Notes under the pieces: model-generated | What the model was told of the DNA's origin: nothing | What the model saw: the letters and a program-made list of their open reading frames with translations, nothing else | The model's database searches: none | Shown: piece after piece, positions 55,381 through 64,000 of the stretch | Layout: every line of letters starts with the position of its first letter | How positions within the stretch are numbered: the stretch's first letter is position 1 | Translations under genes and position numbers: made by a program | Assembly (NCBI RefSeq): GCF_000375545.1 | Contig: NZ_AQXF01000006.1 | Location: 248,001-312,000 of the forward strand | Direction of reading: 5' to 3' | Length of the DNA stretch: 64,000 nt | Source of the DNA: Kordiimonas gwangyangensis DSM 19435 = JCM 12864 | GTDB taxonomy: Bacteria; Pseudomonadota; Alphaproteobacteria; Sphingomonadales; Kordiimonadaceae

Positions 55381-55806
55381 ATGTGGTTTACCAAGCTCAG
55401 AACGGCGGTTTGCAGATGCACGGCAGTCATGCTTGTGATGGTCGCGATAGTGACAGCAGATAGGGAAAACGCGGTGGCAGACGACAATACATCAGACCAT
55501 ATCGCATACGCAGCGCTCTATAGCCCCGGCCCAGCCTGGCAGCACGGCAAGCCGATGGAAGAGCAAGGATTGCGTAACCACGGCTTATATATTCGTAGTC
55601 TGCGCGACGCCGGGACCTTGATTGCCGGAGGGAAACTTGGCGAGACGCGCGGCCTTGCGGTTTTCAAAACGAAAAGCCTTGAAGACGCCGAAGCCCTGCT
55701 CGCCGCAGACCCGGCCATCACAGGCGGCATTTTTGTCGCTGAACTGGTGCCTTGGACAATCGCTTTCGCCATTGAAAGCTTCCCGGTCACACCGCTTTAC
55801 CGCTAG
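55381..55806 (+). CDS. exported YciI-like protein
   Basis: 141 residues from ATG 55381, which follows GGAGG. An N-terminal hydrophobic segment (about 9-26) looks like a signal peptide or anchor. The rest is a YciI-like dimeric alpha/beta-barrel half: RNHGLYIRSLRDAGTLIAGGKLGETRGLAVF, then ADPAITGGIFVAELVPW. YciI proteins are mostly cytosolic, so export is unusual. Likely under TetR control. Confidence 0.8.
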   Translation: MWFTKLRTAVCRCTAVMLVMVAIVTADRENAVADDNTSDHIAYAALYSPGPAWQHGKPMEEQGLRNHGLYIRSLRDAGTLIAGGKLGETRGLAVFKTKSLEDAEALLAADPAITGGIFVAELVPWTIAFAIESFPVTPLYR

Positions 55807-55812
55807 TGCGCC

Positions 55813-57138
55813 CTATTCGCCTTCGCGCGGCTTTTTCGCCGCATAGTCTGCGCGGACGCGACTGAAGTATTCCAACCGCTTCTGCACTTCGCGTTCAAAG
55901 CCGCGGGCTACAGGTTTATAGAACCCTTCCCGTTTCATCTCGGCCGGGAAATAGTTCTGGCCTGAAACACCAGCCTCGGTGTCATGGTCATAGGCGTAGC
56001 CAGCGCCGTAACCCATGTCTTTCATCATCTTGGTCGGCGCATTCAGGATATGCGCAGGCGGCATCAGGCTACCAGTCGCCTTGGCGCTGCGCTTGGCCGC
56101 CTTCTCCGCCTTGTAAGCCGCGTTCGACTTTGGTGCGGTGGCGAGATAGAGCACCGCCTGCATGATCTGCAGCTCACCCTCAGGACTGCCAAGGAACTCG
56201 TACGCATCCTTGGCCGCGAGCGCCTGATGGATTGCTTCAGGGTCCGCGAGGCCAATATCCTCACTGGCAAAACGCACAAGGCGGCGCACGACGTAGAGAG
56301 GGTCCTCCCCCGCCACCAGCATGCGCGCGGCCCAGTAGAGTGCGGCATCAGGGTCTGAGCCCCTGAGCGACTTATGAAGGGCCGAGATAAGGTTATAGTG
56401 ACCGTCACGGTCCTTGTCATAACTGGGGGCCCGTTTCTGCAACAGCGACGCAAGCGCCTGCGGGTCCAATGTCTCGCCGCCAGCCAAGTCATAAAGGGTC
56501 TCAACACAGTTGAGAAGGAAACGCCCATCCCCGTCTGCCATGGCTTTCAGGGAGACACGGGCGTCCGCATCAAGCGGCAACGGTTCCCCTATTTCCGCCT
56601 CAGCCCTGGTGAGCAGTTCTTCAAGCGCTGCATCATCGTGACGGTTCAGCACCAGCACTTGCATCCGGGAAAGCAGCGCGCTGTTGATCTCAAATGACGG
56701 GTTTTCGGTCGTCGCGCCAATCAGGATGATGGTGCCGTCTTCCACATAAGGCAGAAAGCCATCCTGCTGCGAGCGGTTGAAGCGGTGGATTTCATCCACA
56801 AACAGAAGGGTACCACGGCCACCCATGCGGCGGGCCTTGGCGGCCTCAAACACCTTCTTTAGGTCAGCAACGCCCGAGAAAATGGCCGATATCTGCTCAA
56901 ACGCCAGATTGCCGTGACCGGCAAGCAACCGCGCGATGGTGGTTTTGCCAGTACCGGGTGGGCCCCAAAGTATGAGTGAGGAGATGCGCCCCGTCGCCGC
57001 CATGCGGCCAAGCGCACCTGATGGGCCCAACAGATGGTCCTGCCCAACCACGTCCTCAAGCGACTTCGGGCGAAGCCTGTCCGCAAGGGGGCGCGGCGCA
57101 CCGTCATCCACCCCTGCACTTTCAAAAAGATTGCTCAT
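55813..57138 (-). CDS. rarA: replication-associated recombination protein RarA (MgsA)
   Basis: 441 residues, AAA+ clamp-loader-like with Walker A WGPPGTGKTT near 60, Walker B FVDEIHRFNRSQQ, sensor TTENPSFE, and the C-terminal LNAPTKMMKDMGYG ... YFPAEM. It acts at stalled replication forks. Convergent with the YciI gene. It follows the Do protease by 22 bases in the same direction. Confidence 0.95.
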   Translation of the reverse strand: MSNLFESAGVDDGAPRPLADRLRPKSLEDVVGQDHLLGPSGALGRMAATGRISSLILWGPPGTGKTTIARLLAGHGNLAFEQISAIFSGVADLKKVFEAAKARRMGGRGTLLFVDEIHRFNRSQQDGFLPYVEDGTIILIGATTENPSFEINSALLSRMQVLVLNRHDDAALEELLTRAEAEIGEPLPLDADARVSLKAMADGDGRFLLNCVETLYDLAGGETLDPQALASLLQKRAPSYDKDRDGHYNLISALHKSLRGSDPDAALYWAARMLVAGEDPLYVVRRLVRFASEDIGLADPEAIHQALAAKDAYEFLGSPEGELQIMQAVLYLATAPKSNAAYKAEKAAKRSAKATGSLMPPAHILNAPTKMMKDMGYGAGYAYDHDTEAGVSGQNYFPAEMKREGFYKPVARGFEREVQKRLEYFSRVRADYAAKKPREGE

Positions 57139-57160
57139 GCTATCCTTGGTGGCAAAAGGC

Positions 57161-58609
57161 CTACTGTCGGCAGCGGAACGACCGGTTCGGCACGATCATG
57201 CACTCAAGGTTCTGGCCGCGGCGGCGCAGTTGGTACACATAACGTTCCTGATCGTCCGTCAGCGCATCCATAAGGTCCGTAACCTGTTCCACCCGGTTAC
57301 CGTTGATACCCAGAAGGATATCGCCCGGCAGCAGGAACTGATACCGGCCAGCTGGCGTACGGCGGTCTACCTCAAGCACGGCTACACCTTTGAGGAACAG
57401 GTCGATCTGCAGCTCATCATTGAAGCGCGGCGACAGGTTGCCCACGGTGATGCCCTGGAACGGGTTGCGGCCATCAATTTTGGTGACATTGCGCTTGGGT
57501 TCCTCAGGCGGCAACCCGAGCTTGACCGTGCGCTCCTGAATGAAACCTTCGCTCAGCACTGCAAGCGTAATCTCGCTACCGTCTTCCATGGTTGCGACGC
57601 GGAAATTGAGGCCCGGTTCGTCAATCACTTCCTTGCCGCCAACGGCCATGATCACATCACCCGGCTTGAGCCCCGCTTGTGAAGCTGGGCTACCCGGGAA
57701 CACATCATCAATCAGCACCCCACCAGCACGGTCGAGACCAAGGCTCGCCGCAAGATCACCGGTCACGTTCTGGCCGTTCACGCCAAGCCAGGGGCGCACA
57801 AGCTGCCCTTCATTGAGGGCCGCGCGCAGCACGGACTTGACCATATTGGCCGGGATCGCAAAGCCGATACCGTTCGAGGCACCGGTGCGGCTATAAATGG
57901 CGGTATTGATACCAAGCAGCTCGCCACGCATACCAATGAGTGCGCCGCCAGAGTTGCCGGGGTTCACGGCGGCATCTGTCTGGATAAAGAAGCCGAAGTC
58001 GGAAATGCCCTGCTGCGTACGCGCATTGGCGGAAACGATACCGCTGGTGACCGTTTGGCCGATACCAAAGGGATTGCCGATGGCGAGCACGATATCACCC
58101 ACCTCGACATTATCGGAATCAGAGAGCGCGAGTGTCGGCAGCGCCTCGTCGCCTGTATCGATCTGCAGGATCGCGAGGTCGGTACGAGCGTCATCAAGCA
58201 CCACGCGTGCATCATACTCGCGGCGGTCGGCAAGCACGACCTGAATTTCGTCCGCGCCTTCGATCACGTGGTGATTGGTGACGATCACCCCGTTCGGGCG
58301 CACAATAACGCCGGAACCGAGCGAGCCACGTACGCGTTCCTCGGGCATACCGAAGCTGAACTGGTCACCAAAGAAGCGCTGGAACAGAGGGTCGTCAAAC
58401 ATGGCGGAGCGCCGGGTGCGCACGACTTGCTTTGTGTAGATATTCACCACAGCCGGCGCGGCCTCCCGCACGATCGGGGCATAGGAGAGCTGAACCTGCG
58501 CGTGCGACTGCGGCACGACCCTGTCGGTCTCATACTCTTGCGCATGGGCAGTAAGCGGAGCTACCGCGAGCGCGACCAGAAGTGAAACACGTTTGGCGAT
58601 CTGGTTCAT
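57161..58609 (-). CDS. Do-type periplasmic serine protease (DegP/DegQ)
   Basis: Start at 58609 gives 482 residues with a signal peptide (to about residue 24, ending HAQ). Catalytic triad: His114 in TNHHVIEGAD, Asp144 in ARTDLAIL, Ser220 in NPGNSGGAL. Two PDZ domains follow. It degrades or refolds misfolded periplasmic proteins. It is in the alphaproteobacterial order degP-rarA-crcB-rlu-HAD-ATP12. Confidence 0.95.
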   Translation of the reverse strand: MNQIAKRVSLLVALAVAPLTAHAQEYETDRVVPQSHAQVQLSYAPIVREAAPAVVNIYTKQVVRTRRSAMFDDPLFQRFFGDQFSFGMPEERVRGSLGSGVIVRPNGVIVTNHHVIEGADEIQVVLADRREYDARVVLDDARTDLAILQIDTGDEALPTLALSDSDNVEVGDIVLAIGNPFGIGQTVTSGIVSANARTQQGISDFGFFIQTDAAVNPGNSGGALIGMRGELLGINTAIYSRTGASNGIGFAIPANMVKSVLRAALNEGQLVRPWLGVNGQNVTGDLAASLGLDRAGGVLIDDVFPGSPASQAGLKPGDVIMAVGGKEVIDEPGLNFRVATMEDGSEITLAVLSEGFIQERTVKLGLPPEEPKRNVTKIDGRNPFQGITVGNLSPRFNDELQIDLFLKGVAVLEVDRRTPAGRYQFLLPGDILLGINGNRVEQVTDLMDALTDDQERYVYQLRRRGQNLECMIVPNRSFRCRQ

Positions 58610-58754
58610 TGACACATTGTTCCTTTGTCTTCGACCCTTGACCCAAGGCTTTTCCATAGACGCCTGTTATGGCCGAGCAAAGGCAGAGACGCAAGGGGTG
58701 TGCGACACTCCGTGTTCCCCTTGCGCAATTCATTAAGAGTGTTGCGCCGTGCGA

Positions 58755-59447
58755 TTAAAACGCGAACGAAAGCCCGACACTGACAACAGGGTAGAATTTA
58801 TAGTCAGCGACATCTTCCTGAAAATCAGCACGCTCTTCCGCGAGGTTCTGCTGAAAGGCTGCCATAGCGGCAGGGTCATCCCGCAATGGGCTGTCCGACG
58901 GAATATCTGCCGTCAAGGTGGCTTCGGGGCTGCCGTGGTACATGACACCAAGGTCAAAAAGTATCCTGATGCTATTGTCACTGGACACAGCATTGCCCCA
59001 GCCGATGCCCGCGTAAGGGACAAACTTGTTCGCGGTGACCCGACCGTTGAGCGTACCCACTTCATCAGAGGTATATGTCGTGCCGCCGATATTGTAGGTC
59101 TGGCCAGGCACGCTGGCGCCGACAAGCTTGTTGGTATCATAAAGCCCACCAGCGCTCAGCCGGAAGCTGCCACCAAACACATGCCAATCCAGATACCCAC
59201 CTGCAGAAAACAGTTTGGCGTCCATGTCATATTCAATATCGGATGCGGTGTCGGTATGGCCGAATTTGAAGCCATAAACACCGCCGCGCACATTCAGGTT
59301 GTCCGCGAGCGGGAAAATGACTTCACCGCCAAGGCCTTGGGTGCTGGCACGTGCCGCTATTGCAAACCCGTCATCGGCGGTGGCCGAAAGTGACCCAAGG
59401 GTAATAAGCCCGGCGGCACCAATTAATCTCGTAAAGTTGTGCATCAA
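58755..59447 (-). CDS. outer-membrane beta-barrel protein
   Basis: 230 residues with a signal peptide (about 1-24, ending SATA) and alternating strands (NVRGGVYGFKFGHT, RLSAGGLYDTNKLV, PYAGIGWGN, RILFDLGVMYHG). It ends in SVGLSFAF with the terminal Phe of outer-membrane barrels. It resembles OmpA/OmpW-like eight-strand barrels. Substrate and role are unknown. Confidence 0.8.
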   Translation of the reverse strand: MMHNFTRLIGAAGLITLGSLSATADDGFAIAARASTQGLGGEVIFPLADNLNVRGGVYGFKFGHTDTASDIEYDMDAKLFSAGGYLDWHVFGGSFRLSAGGLYDTNKLVGASVPGQTYNIGGTTYTSDEVGTLNGRVTANKFVPYAGIGWGNAVSSDNSIRILFDLGVMYHGSPEATLTADIPSDSPLRDDPAAMAAFQQNLAEERADFQEDVADYKFYPVVSVGLSFAF

Positions 59448-59533
59448 ACGTCCTTTCAGGTTTCGGGAAGGAAACGAAACTCCGAACCCTCAAAGGCATA
59501 CCGAACAACTGTGGAGAAACTGCGACAGGCCGC

Positions 59534-60190
59534 CTACTGCGTTGCGGCAGCCACCCGCTCGAATGTGGCGAGCTGGTCCTCTAGCGCCTTCTCATACCCC
59601 GGGCGCCCGTGACAACGTGCCTTATAGGCCATCAGCACCGGGTACTCATCCAGCATGTCAGTGTGGCGCAGAATGAGAAGCACGCTCGACATCAGGAGGT
59701 CTGCTGCGGTGAAACCATCACCGACCAGATAATCCTTGCCTTCAAGATACGCCGCGAGAGCCTTGAGGCGGCCACGTGCTTGGTCCGCAGCCCCTGCCCG
59801 GCGTGCCTTCGCCCATTCCTCATTGGCGAAAAAGAGGTCAATCGCGGCCAAATTCTGGATCGGCGGCTCAACTGAATTCATCGCCGCGAACATCCAGGAC
59901 GTCACTTGCGCCGCAAGCACCGGATCACTTGGCATCAAAGCGGGTGATTTCTGTGCAATGTGGTGGACTATACCAGCTGATTCGAACAGGGCGACCTCAT
60001 CATCCCTGTAGGCAGGTACCTGCCCGAAGGGTTGCAGCGCCAGATAGTCGGGCGTTTCCTTCTCACCCTCTCTGAGTACGTGTTCCTTATATGTAAGGCC
60101 TGCTTCTTCAAGCGCCCAGCGCACGCGCAGGTCACGCACAACACCGCGGGCAAATTCCGGCACCCATCCAAAAACACTGACTGTAATCAT
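59534..60190 (-). CDS. glutathione S-transferase family protein
   Basis: 218 residues: thioredoxin-like N-domain with FARGVVRDLRVRWALEEAGL and the glutathione loop FGQVPAYRDDEVALFESAGIVHHI, then an all-helical C-domain with GDGFTAADLLMSSVL. Strong GGAGGACGTC precedes the ATG. Substrate not known. Confidence 0.9.
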   Translation of the reverse strand: MITVSVFGWVPEFARGVVRDLRVRWALEEAGLTYKEHVLREGEKETPDYLALQPFGQVPAYRDDEVALFESAGIVHHIAQKSPALMPSDPVLAAQVTSWMFAAMNSVEPPIQNLAAIDLFFANEEWAKARRAGAADQARGRLKALAAYLEGKDYLVGDGFTAADLLMSSVLLILRHTDMLDEYPVLMAYKARCHGRPGYEKALEDQLATFERVAAATQ

Positions 60191-60270
60191 GACGTCCTCC
60201 TCGCTTATGGGTATTTAGCCATAAGGTGGAATAACGTCGCCACAAAGACCAATCACAAACTGAGGAGCAT

Positions 60271-60804
60271 TCAGTCGCCGTATGTTTCGTCGAGATAACG
60301 GTCAAGCATCAGGGCACAGTCAAGGTCAAGTAGTTCGCCGCTTGCGATAATGCCCTTGAGCGCCTTTCGGCTGATAAGAACCGGCTCGCCAATGATATGC
60401 GGATCATCCTCGGGTTCCGCGACCTTGCGGCAGTTGGTTGCGAGGAAGATATGTTTCTTGGCTGTCGAGTAAGCCGTTACATAGCTTGTTCCCAAAGGTT
60501 TGATCTCAGCCATATAACCGGTTTCTTCCAAGAGCTCCTTGCGCGCGGTCTCAAGGGGCGTGTCCCCCTCGTCTACCATGCCGCCGGGCATATCATAGAG
60601 CCACCGGCCCGGCCCCGGCCTGAACTGCCGCACCATCAGGACTTCACCTTCCATGGTCACCGCGCCGCACACAGCGAACTCCGGCTCTTCCTTGATGAAA
60701 TAGCGGTAGTCGCGGTCACGGTGGGAATACTGGCGTTCAGCGACCTTGAGAAACGGGTCGCTATAAAGTTCACGCCGATGCAGGAAAGTTACGTCGTCGC
60801 TCAT
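60271..60804 (-). CDS. NUDIX hydrolase, ADP-ribose-pyrophosphatase-like
   Basis: 177 residues with a pattern like ADP-ribose pyrophosphatase: RQFRPGPGRWLYDMPGG and then the box GMVDEGDTP ... KELLEETGY. Two changes from the consensus are seen: D for the first E and K for the R. The metal glutamates ELLEE remain, so activity is still likely. It begins seven bases after the methyltransferase stop, in the same direction. Confidence 0.88.
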   Translation of the reverse strand: MSDDVTFLHRRELYSDPFLKVAERQYSHRDRDYRYFIKEEPEFAVCGAVTMEGEVLMVRQFRPGPGRWLYDMPGGMVDEGDTPLETARKELLEETGYMAEIKPLGTSYVTAYSTAKKHIFLATNCRKVAEPEDDPHIIGEPVLISRKALKGIIASGELLDLDCALMLDRYLDETYGD

Positions 60805-60811
60805 TCATACC

Positions 60812-61420
60812 TCATGCAATGCGGGTCGCAATCATGATGCCGCTTGCCCAGTCAAGGCTGGCCACGCGGATTGCCTCACGCCGGGCCATATCCGCCACAA
60901 AGGCATCAACGGTACTCTGGTGCCCTGTAGGCCAATTCGCTTGCGGCAGAAGGTCATCAACCACATACATACCGCCGGGCTTGAGGAGTGCCAATGTTTT
61001 ATCAAGATGGCTGAACTTGCCGGCCCAGGTGTCGGCAAATATCAGGTCAAACTGCGCGGGCTCAAGCGCACGGATAAACTCTCCCGCATCCTCAAGGCAA
61101 AAGGTAACCCGTGGGTCGGGCCCGAGGTAGCGGCGCGCCACGTCCTGAAACTTCATTTCATTATCGACACTCACAAGCTTTGCATCGCGTGAGAGACCCG
61201 CCAGCAGCCAAGCGGTGGACAGTCCGGTGCCGGTACCAAGCTCAAGGCATGTGCCGCCTGACTTGGAGCCGCTGAGCGCACGCAGGAGCGAACCCACAGC
61301 CGGGTCAGACGCCATATCAAAGCCCAGCGCCTTCGTTTCAACCGCAATCGCGGCCAGTGTTTGCCCCAAAGTTTTCATCGCACCGCCCGGCGCGTCTTGT
61401 TGCCATTTTTCCAGTCTCAC
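60812..61420 (-). CDS. O-methyltransferase family SAM-dependent methyltransferase
   Basis: I choose GTG at 61420, with GGAGG six bases upstream, for 202 residues. SAM-binding motif I is LELGTGTGLST, then VSVDNEMKFQDVAR and FDLIFADTWAGKFSHLDKTL. It resembles class-I caffeoyl-CoA-type or small-molecule O-methyltransferases. Substrate unknown. Co-directional with the NUDIX gene. Confidence 0.85.
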   Translation of the reverse strand: MRLEKWQQDAPGGAMKTLGQTLAAIAVETKALGFDMASDPAVGSLLRALSGSKSGGTCLELGTGTGLSTAWLLAGLSRDAKLVSVDNEMKFQDVARRYLGPDPRVTFCLEDAGEFIRALEPAQFDLIFADTWAGKFSHLDKTLALLKPGGMYVVDDLLPQANWPTGHQSTVDAFVADMARREAIRVASLDWASGIMIATRIA

Positions 61421-61548
61421 CACAAACCTCCGCAATTATCCGGGCGTGCCCCACCCGTTTGTTGCGTGTGACGGTAGTATTGAAAAAGGGCGACCCCATG
61501 GCCGGAACGCGCGACACTTGGTCAAAAAGATGGCCGCGGGCAGTACGC

Positions 61549-62529
61549 TCAATGTCCCTTTGCCAGCCGTGTGCGGACCATAAGATAAGGCGCTAGCAAA
61601 AGGCCAGCAAAACCAACAGCGGTGTAGCGCAGGTATTTCACCAAATGCCCCATAGCACTCGCGCGCTCTACCATCTGGTCGGCAGCCGAGCTTAGCGCGA
61701 GCATCGTAGCACCCACACATGCAATCAGCAGGAGCCAGCGGCCAACTTTCTGCAACACCGTACCGGGGGCTACCTCGTAACCTACCCTCTGCCGTTCCAG
61801 ATGGGCCGCAAGCAACACGCCAGTGAGGAAACCCAGGTTGCCAATAATCGATAGCGGCGGTTGATCGGGTGCCGTGGCGCCAAGAAAATATGTGAAGGCC
61901 CACATGCCCACACTGAAGACCACCAGTCTCGTCGCTTTGAGAGCAAAGGACAATCGTTCCCAATGTCGCTCGATCCTGTCGCCATACCGCAATGCGCCCC
62001 ACGCAAGCAATCCACCAAGCAGCCAGCCAAGCAGGATATCCTCGAAATAATGCACACCCAGGTAGGGGCGCGATAGGCCCACGAGCAGCATGACGATAAC
62101 GGCAGCAACAGAGAGCCAACGTCGGCGCGTTGCGGCCGCCAGATAGGTATAAAAGGCAGCGACGGACATCGCGTGACCAGACGGTGTGGAGTATTCGAGC
62201 ACAAGGCTCTCTACATGGCCCTTGGATACCACCCACATCTCGGTCCAACTGCCGTCCACTACAAAGGGGCGCGGGTTGCCAATAAGTGTTTTCAGGATGT
62301 GGTTCACACAGATGGTGACAAGAAGCAAGACAGCAAGCCGCACAGTAAGCGCGCGGTTGATCGCGGTATAGAGAAGCGTGATGATCAACAGATAGCCGGG
62401 CACATCGCCGACATCACTCCAGAAATTGAAGAAGGAGGTGAGGAAATCGCTACGATAGGCAGCGACGGCATGCATCGCATCCAGATTCCACGGCAGTGTC
62501 ACGCGCCCCTCCCCTCCGGCTATATTCAT
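61549..62529 (-). CDS. PAP2-family membrane phosphatase
   Basis: 326 residues with about eight hydrophobic segments. The three phosphatase motifs are KTLIGNPRP, PSGHAMS and SRPYLGVHYFEDILLG, all intact, so it should dephosphorylate a lipid phosphate such as undecaprenyl-pyrophosphate or phosphatidate in the inner membrane. It is longer than the plain PAP2 core, with extra helices at the C-terminus. Confidence 0.9.
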   Translation of the reverse strand: MNIAGGEGRVTLPWNLDAMHAVAAYRSDFLTSFFNFWSDVGDVPGYLLIITLLYTAINRALTVRLAVLLLVTICVNHILKTLIGNPRPFVVDGSWTEMWVVSKGHVESLVLEYSTPSGHAMSVAAFYTYLAAATRRRWLSVAAVIVMLLVGLSRPYLGVHYFEDILLGWLLGGLLAWGALRYGDRIERHWERLSFALKATRLVVFSVGMWAFTYFLGATAPDQPPLSIIGNLGFLTGVLLAAHLERQRVGYEVAPGTVLQKVGRWLLLIACVGATMLALSSAADQMVERASAMGHLVKYLRYTAVGFAGLLLAPYLMVRTRLAKGH

Positions 62530-62575
62530 GATGCCCGATGAGACAGGCCTACCAAGTGCTTGTCAACACAAAGAA

Positions 62576-62601
62576 AAAGGGCAGCCAAACGGCTGCCCTT
62601 T
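62576..62601 (-). terminator. rho-independent terminator of the rpoA-rplQ operon
   Basis: An 11-bp stem AAAGGGCAGCC / GGCTGCCCTTT with a 4-base loop follows rplQ by 23 bases. On the minus strand a T-rich tail follows. Confidence 0.92.
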
Positions 62602-62624
62602 CAAATTCCGGATGAAAGCGAAGC

Positions 62625-63047
62625 TTACGCTGCGTCTTCTTCCATGTCCATGTCAGCGGTCGGGCCGCTGTCCTGGCCTTTTGCATCTTCGTTACGGTCA
62701 ACGAGCTCGATGACAGCCATCGGTGCGTTGTCGCCGTGACGGAAACCAGCTTTGAGAACGCGGGTGTAGCCGCCGTTACGCTCTTTGTAACGCTCTGCCA
62801 GTTCGTCGAACATTTTTGCAACAAGCGCTTCGTCCTGCAGACGAGCGATGGCAAGACGACGGTTGGCAAGGCCACCTTTTTTCGCAACGGTGATCAGTTT
62901 TTCAACGATCGGTGCGAGGTCTTTTGCTTTTGGCAGCGTGGTCACGATCTGCTCGTGCTTGATCAGCGCCTGAGCAAGGTTCATGAACAGTGCTTTACGG
63001 TGGCTGACGGTACGATTAAGGCGACGGCCTGCTTTGCGGTGACGCAT
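62625..63047 (-). CDS. rplQ: 50S ribosomal protein L17
   Basis: 140 residues. The start [19 protein letters not shown] and the [17 protein letters not shown] and [18 protein letters not shown] segments are diagnostic. An acidic C-terminal tail of about 20 residues (ending MEEDAA) extends past the core, as in several alphaproteobacteria. AAGGAGTTAAAACC precedes the ATG. Last gene of the rpoA operon. Confidence 0.97.
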   Translation of the reverse strand: MRHRKAGRRLNRTVSHRKALFMNLAQALIKHEQIVTTLPKAKDLAPIVEKLITVAKKGGLANRRLAIARLQDEALVAKMFDELAERYKERNGGYTRVLKAGFRHGDNAPMAVIELVDRNEDAKGQDSGPTADMDMEEDAA

Positions 63048-63155
63048 GGTTTTAACTCCTTGATGCCTGTCCGGCCTTGCGCCCTTCCATTACATATCGG
63101 GCATAGTACCGGCAGGTGTCCCCATATCGGGGAGGTTTTTTACAATATTGAGGCG

Positions 63156-63182
63156 AAGCCCGCGGAGTGTTTCCACGGGCTT
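63156..63182 (-). other. hairpin in the rpoA-rplQ spacer
   Basis: AAGCCCG / CGGGCTT forms a stem in the 147-bp spacer. On the minus (transcribed) strand it has no T run after it, so it is not a classical terminator; it might adjust the relative rpoA and rplQ levels or be a processing site. A second small dyad lies near 63120. Confidence 0.3.
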
Positions 63183-63194
63183 TTTCTCAAAGGC

Positions 63195-64000
63195 TTAGTA
63201 GTCTTGCTCGAGCTTCTTGGCCAGCTCTTCGATATTCTCTGGCGGCCAAGCCGGGAGTTCCATGCCAAGGCGCAGGCCCATGGACGAAAGAACTTCCTTG
63301 ATCTCGTTGAGCGACTTGCGGCCGAAGTTCGGCGTACGGAGCATTTCTGCTTCGGTCTTTTGCACAAGGTCGCCAATGTAGACGATGTTGTCGTTCTTGA
63401 GGCAGTTCGCGGAACGAACGCTAAGCTCAAGCTCGTCCACTTTGCGGAGAAGCTGACGGTTGAACGCAGGTTCGTCATCGTCTTCTTGCTTGGTGGCTTC
63501 TTCAGGCTCGTCAAAGTTCACGAAGATCGCGAGCTGGTCCTGAAGGATACGGGCTGCGAAAGCAACTGCGTCCTCAGGCGTAACGGTGCCGTCAGTTTCA
63601 ACTTCGACCGTCAGCTTGTCATAGTCGAGAACCTGGCCCTCACGGGTGTTCTCAACTTTGTAGCTGACTTTCTTAACCGGGCTGTAGAGCGCATCAACCG
63701 GGATCAGACCGATCGGGGCGTCTTCAGGACGGTTGCGGTCCGCCGGCACATAGCCTTTACCGGATGCAACAGTCAGTTCCATGTTAAGCGTTGCCCCCTC
63801 GTCGAGGTGGCAGATCACAAGGTCCTTGTCGAGGATATCAACATCGGCAACCTCGGAGATAGCACTTGCTTTAACTTCGCCCGGACCGGAAGCGGTCAGG
63901 TGAAGGCGCTTAACGCTATCGCTGGTCACACGTACCGGCAGTTGCTTAATGTTGAGGACAATGTCCGTCACGTCTTCACGTACACCCGGTACGGAAGAGA
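63195..64000 (-). CDS. rpoA: RNA polymerase alpha subunit (5' end outside the window)
   Basis: The frame runs to the right edge with no start needed; [18 protein letters not shown] at the edge matches the alphaproteobacterial alpha N-terminal domain. Later come [24 protein letters not shown] and the C-terminal domain with [21 protein letters not shown] and [10 protein letters not shown]-type helices. It assembles the enzyme and contacts UP elements. The missing part is about the first 60-70 residues. Confidence 0.97.
   Translation of the reverse strand, partial: SSVPGVREDVTDIVLNIKQLPVRVTSDSVKRLHLTASGPGEVKASAISEVADVDILDKDLVICHLDEGATLNMELTVASGKGYVPADRNRPEDAPIGLIPVDALYSPVKKVSYKVENTREGQVLDYDKLTVEVETDGTVTPEDAVAFAARILQDQLAIFVNFDEPEEATKQEDDDEPAFNRQLLRKVDELELSVRSANCLKNDNIVYIGDLVQKTEAEMLRTPNFGRKSLNEIKEVLSSMGLRLGMELPAWPPENIEELAKKLEQDY

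Noticed and set aside
61436-62248. 270-codon frame overlapping the PAP2 gene on the same strand
   Set aside because: Out-of-frame shadow; the PAP2 frame has all three phosphatase motifs.

Overview
The window is a chromosomal segment of an alphaproteobacterium. The signs are the cell-cycle set divK-pleD and mipZ, a Usg-family gene, an ATP12 chaperone, a DUF3572 gene beside divK, and the run rpoA-rplQ ... degP-like, rarA, crcB, rlu, HAD, ATP12. A large TonB-dependent receptor and a fatty-acid or propionyl-CoA degradation gene set suggest a Gram-negative marine-type heterotroph, perhaps near Kordiimonadales or a related order. That placement is inference from gene content. I see no CRISPR array, insertion sequence, integrase or prophage.

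Layout. 1-10.4 kb: a cut-off unknown gene beside tRNA-Leu(UAA), a CinA-type protein, the glutathione-dependent formaldehyde detoxification pair (frmA, fghA) with a secreted alpha/beta hydrolase, purB, an amidohydrolase, CYTH and NUDIX proteins, then radC-map-sfsA. 10.4-19.6 kb: a TonB-dependent receptor with its own regulatory region, a beta-oxidation operon (thiolase, FadB-like, SDR), a divergent acyl-CoA dehydrogenase, usg and a periplasmic cupin. 19.6-29.2 kb: TerB-like and NrtR-like genes, two unknown genes, an Hpt plus pseudo-receiver protein, rpmG (L33), pleD-divK, DUF3572, HAD, dinB and a small diguanylate cyclase. 29.2-37.1 kb: RidA, GDPD, a FemAB-like acyltransferase, a GIY-YIG protein of foreign look, clpA-clpS and a phosphohexomutase. 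37.1-44.4 kb: an orphan solute-binding protein, DnaJ-like, mipZ, Bax-like, panC, a response regulator with an unknown output domain, mgtE, tRNA-Leu(GAG) and a stand-alone small fliN with a CtrA-like box. 44.4-53.8 kb: lipB, acylphosphatase, argE, propionyl-CoA carboxylase (pccA, a small membrane protein, pccB), ATP12, HAD, RNA pseudouridine synthase and crcB. 53.8-64 kb: DUF429, a TetR/YciI divergent pair around a perfect 17-bp palindrome, rarA, a Do-type protease, an outer-membrane barrel, GST, NUDIX, methyltransferase, PAP2 phosphatase, rplQ and the start of the rpoA region.

How the genes work together. Carbon is taken in by the receptor and broken down by acyl-CoA dehydrogenase, the FadB-like protein and the thiolase. 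Odd-chain products would feed propionyl-CoA carboxylase. DivK, PleD, MipZ, a second GGDEF protein and FliN form a polarity, motility and division theme. ClpAS, DegP, DnaJ-like, RarA, RadC and DinB cover protein and DNA quality control. The least explained items are the Hpt/pseudo-receiver protein, the receiver with an unknown C-terminal domain, the GIY-YIG protein, the acylphosphatase that runs antisense through half of lipB, and several unassigned palindromic operators.
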